A DNA stretch of 64,000 nt from Hypomesus transpacificus (lineage: Eukaryota > Chordata > Actinopteri > Osmeriformes > Osmeridae). Shown here piece by piece: positions 61,539-64,000 of the stretch. Numbering within the stretch: the first letter of the stretch is position 1; each line of letters opens with the position of its first letter. Location of the stretch: positions 6,983,076-7,047,075 of the forward strand of contig NC_061078.1 of NCBI RefSeq assembly GCF_021917145.1, written 5' to 3'. A program made the position numbers and the translations under genes. The notes under the pieces are model-generated. The model saw nothing but the letters and a program-made list of their open reading frames with translations. It was not told where the DNA came from and did not search any database.

Positions 61539-63692
61539 ATGGCAGACTCCCGAGAAGAAGGGGAGAAAACTGGCGAGGAAGAGCTCGGTGCTGTCGGCGG
61601 CGAAGGTAAAATATTTATAATGATCGCGTATTTTATTTAAAGTTATCAGAAACTTAAATGTTGATTTCTTAGATAATTTTGGTAGTTTCATGCAAGAGAG
61701 CGTATTGGTCTAGTTATCGATTTAAATACTTTGAACAAGATACTATAGGCCTACAACTGGAATACAGTAGGCTAATTTGAAATTGGGACACAATGTCTCA
61801 CTTTTTAAGTTGCTCACTTACAGTAATAAGATCCGGTTTATACACATTTAGTTCTCAACCGAATATCTATTTGACCTACACGTTTTTTTTTTTTTTAAAT
61901 GTTTCTCTCTGGAGATTGCTGTCCCAAATACTGGAAGTTGTGAAAATACTATGGGAATGCCCCGTGACGTCACACTAATTTCTTCAGCTCATGGCTATCA
62001 GTATCGGTGACGGGTTGGCCAGTATGTAGGCATAAGAGTTCTTACAGAACCAGACAATGCATAGGCCTTCAGCTTCCAGGAAATAAGCACGAGTTGTGTT
62101 TTCCAGTCAAACATCCAAATCAGGTTTATTGATGACTAATTGTTAATATCTTTATTCCAGATGTCGTTGATGACCGAATTATGGAACAAGGAGCAATTGT
62201 TCTAAGAGGGTAATCAAACCTTTTTTCTAACCATTTCAATCAATACTCACACGATCATTATCAACAATGGCCCATGTCGAGTACCCTGCTAGTGAGCGGT
62301 TTTCTCTGCTCATACATGCAAGGTGGATGTAGTGGACACAGGCCCTGACCTGCCTCTTCTGGTGTCCGGTGTGCAGGTATGTGGTGGGTAGGATCACCTC
62401 TGAGCATCCTGACAGACGGCTGTCCTCTGAGGACCTGGGGGGACGCCCCAACGAGCTCCACGACCCCGAGATCAAAGAGGTTGTGGGCCAGCTGCTGAAA
62501 ATTGCGGACGAACTCAACAACAACGTAGAGCTGCAACGGTAGGTGGGATGTTTGCCATGGCAGTGGGGGTTCCAGGGATACCCGGCTGACTGCCTGCGTC
62601 TCCTGGATATACATTGTCAATATAGCAACAGTAGAAAAGCCTTAGTTGTAGGTCTGATCACCCTACTTCACGTTTGAGGCCATTGTTCCATTCAGGACCC
62701 ATTGTTGTGTGACCAGACTAACCTGAAGAGCCGGTGTGTAAATCCCACCCGCCAGGTCTTCATTCGGATGTGTCCTCTGTTTTTAATGGCTGCTTGAGGA
62801 GAGGATGTCACATGTCTTTTCTCTAATAGGTTAATTGGCACCGTGCAAGCCAACTGTGCCCAGGATGTCTTCTTCACGGTGGCAAGGAGCATCTTCGCAG
62901 ATGGCATTAACTGGGGCAGAGTGGTCGCCCTCTTTCACCTGGCTTACCGGCTCATCTACAATGTATGTTACTGCAACGATCAGTGTGTCCACTGGCAGAC
63001 AAACAGGCTCAGATACATCTCACTCTCTCAGCTGGCTAGAAGTGCACACGATGGAGCCTGATTCAGATGGTCAACCAGATAATTATTAGGATCAGGTAAA
63101 CTGGATCACAGTTAAAACAGAGGAAAGTGTCTCTCCAAGAACCACCTTGGTTTCTAAACGTCCATTAAAGATGCTGGAATTCGAAAGAGAACATGTCAAA
63201 GTCTGCCAAGGAAAAGTAACAGCATAACTTATATAGATTTGAAGTTTTGTGTGTGGTTTGTGAGAGATCATTCTGGAACCTTTTAGTTTCCCTTGTTAGC
63301 CAGACAATGGTAGCATTCCTTCTGATAAAGGGGCGGATGTAGGACCTTGGTAGCAGGAGTGATCATGATTGTGTTTCTCCTCCCCAGGCACTGACGCAAA
63401 ATCACTTTGACATCATCAGACGCATCATCTCCTGGGTTCTCCAGTTTATCAGAGAAAACATCTATGGCTGGATCAGACAGCAAGGGGGCTGGGTCAGTAT
63501 ATATATATATATATACACATACACAGAGACACTAGGAAGGCTGGGTCAGTATACACACACAACCTAAAATAGACCTTTTCTGTCTGCCTGTAGAGAGGCG
63601 TGGTGAGCACCATATGGACCTGGAGGACCGCCTCCCTTGTGGCTGCTGCATCATTTGTGGTTGCCATGATTTACTGGAGGAAAACCCACTGA
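61539..63692 (+). CDS. bax: BAX-type pro-apoptotic BCL2-family protein
   Basis: Six coding exons: 61539-61605, 62161-62209, 62377-62538, 62830-62962, 63388-63492 and 63594-63692, 615 nt, 204 aa. It begins [20 protein letters not shown]. The BH3 region reads [17 protein letters not shown]1 is [18 protein letters not shown], and BH2 is [10 protein letters not shown]. The C-terminal tail anchor is [17 protein letters not shown] followed by basic RKTH. Six exons, BH3-BH1-BH2 order and the tail anchor are those of BAX; length is close to mammalian BAX (192). BH3 has Ala where the usual motif has Gly before Asp-Glu. Teleosts carry a second BAX-like paralogue (baxb), and this divergent N-terminus may belong to it; I keep the plain symbol with reserve. 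It acts in the mitochondrial outer membrane, forming pores that release cytochrome c. Confidence 0.88.
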
Positions 63693-64000
63693 GGTCATCA
63701 CAGGACGTGACCTCGCAGAGTTCTCAGTGCTTTTACATTGTGCACCTCGGTTGGCAAAGAGAGACTCAGTTTGAATGTTCTGGAAGAACTTTGGAAGAAC
63801 ATCCTTCCTCCTGCTGTAGGCCTCTTCTAGGTGGTCAGTTATTTTTTTAAGTGATAGGGGAAGGCGGGAGATAGTGAGGGGGAAGGTTGGAGGGAGAAAA
63901 TGGGGTCTAATCCATGCCCAACTGATTTCCCCACCCCCTGGGCACACACAGACGCATCACTCCAGCAAGATAATATTGTATATGTTGTAAATGTTTAGGA
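63693..64000 (+). other. Probable 3' UTR of the BAX gene
   Basis: No AATAAA is seen before the window ends. AAGATAATATT near 63968 is at best a weak signal. Confidence 0.5.

Overview
This is a teleost fish nuclear window: genes are split by many short GT-AG introns, microsatellites are frequent, and LINE, tRNA-SINE and hAT-type repeats of the kind common in ray-finned fish are scattered through it. A tRNA-derived SINE near 30 kb with a tail seen in many bony-fish repeats hints at a salmoniform or osmeriform-like lineage, but that is only a guess. Layout: (1) 39-3649, minus strand: most of MTCH2 (mitochondrial carrier homolog 2), with its 3' end outside the window. (2) 5.9-32.4 kb, plus strand: a tandem array of six intact-looking six-cysteine astacin metalloprotease genes (nephrosin / hatching-enzyme-like, C6AST). 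They are called A to F here, at 5952-9256, 10837-13475, 17937-20020, 22654-25239, 26770-28924 and 30435-32321. (3) 32802-33839, plus: FADD. (4) 37336-53737, minus: a complete 24-exon ANO1 (calcium-activated chloride channel), convergent with FADD. (5) 61539-63692, plus: a BAX-type pro-apoptotic BCL2-family gene. 

The array grew by nested duplication. A and C are one type (signal peptide in exon 1, TATA promoter, C-terminal tail after the last cysteine). B and D are a second type (non-coding exon 1, CArG-box promoter), and E and F a third (non-coding exon 1, CACGTG plus TATA promoter). A+B and C+D are copies of one unit with a period of about 12 kb, and E and F form a younger 3.7-kb pair. Exon lengths match almost perfectly across all six (156/153, 121/118, 179, 82 and 125 nt for the five protease-domain exons). 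B and D are almost identical even in introns, which points to very recent duplication or gene conversion. Mobile-element insertions with visible empty sites in the sister copy (a LINE in A, a 138-bp hAT-type MITE in the C-D spacer) date some events to after the A-B / C-D duplication. 

The most unusual structural features are: a likely 4-nt micro-exon in B, D and E that appears fused to the next exon in F; a stop codon split by the last intron in B, D, E and F; a 12-nt candidate micro-exon in ANO1 matching the alternatively spliced segment c of mammals; and three genes acting in one death-receptor to mitochondria route (FADD, MTCH2, BAX) lying on either side of the protease array. All gene models are hand-built from splice sites and reading frame. 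No alignment or expression data were available.
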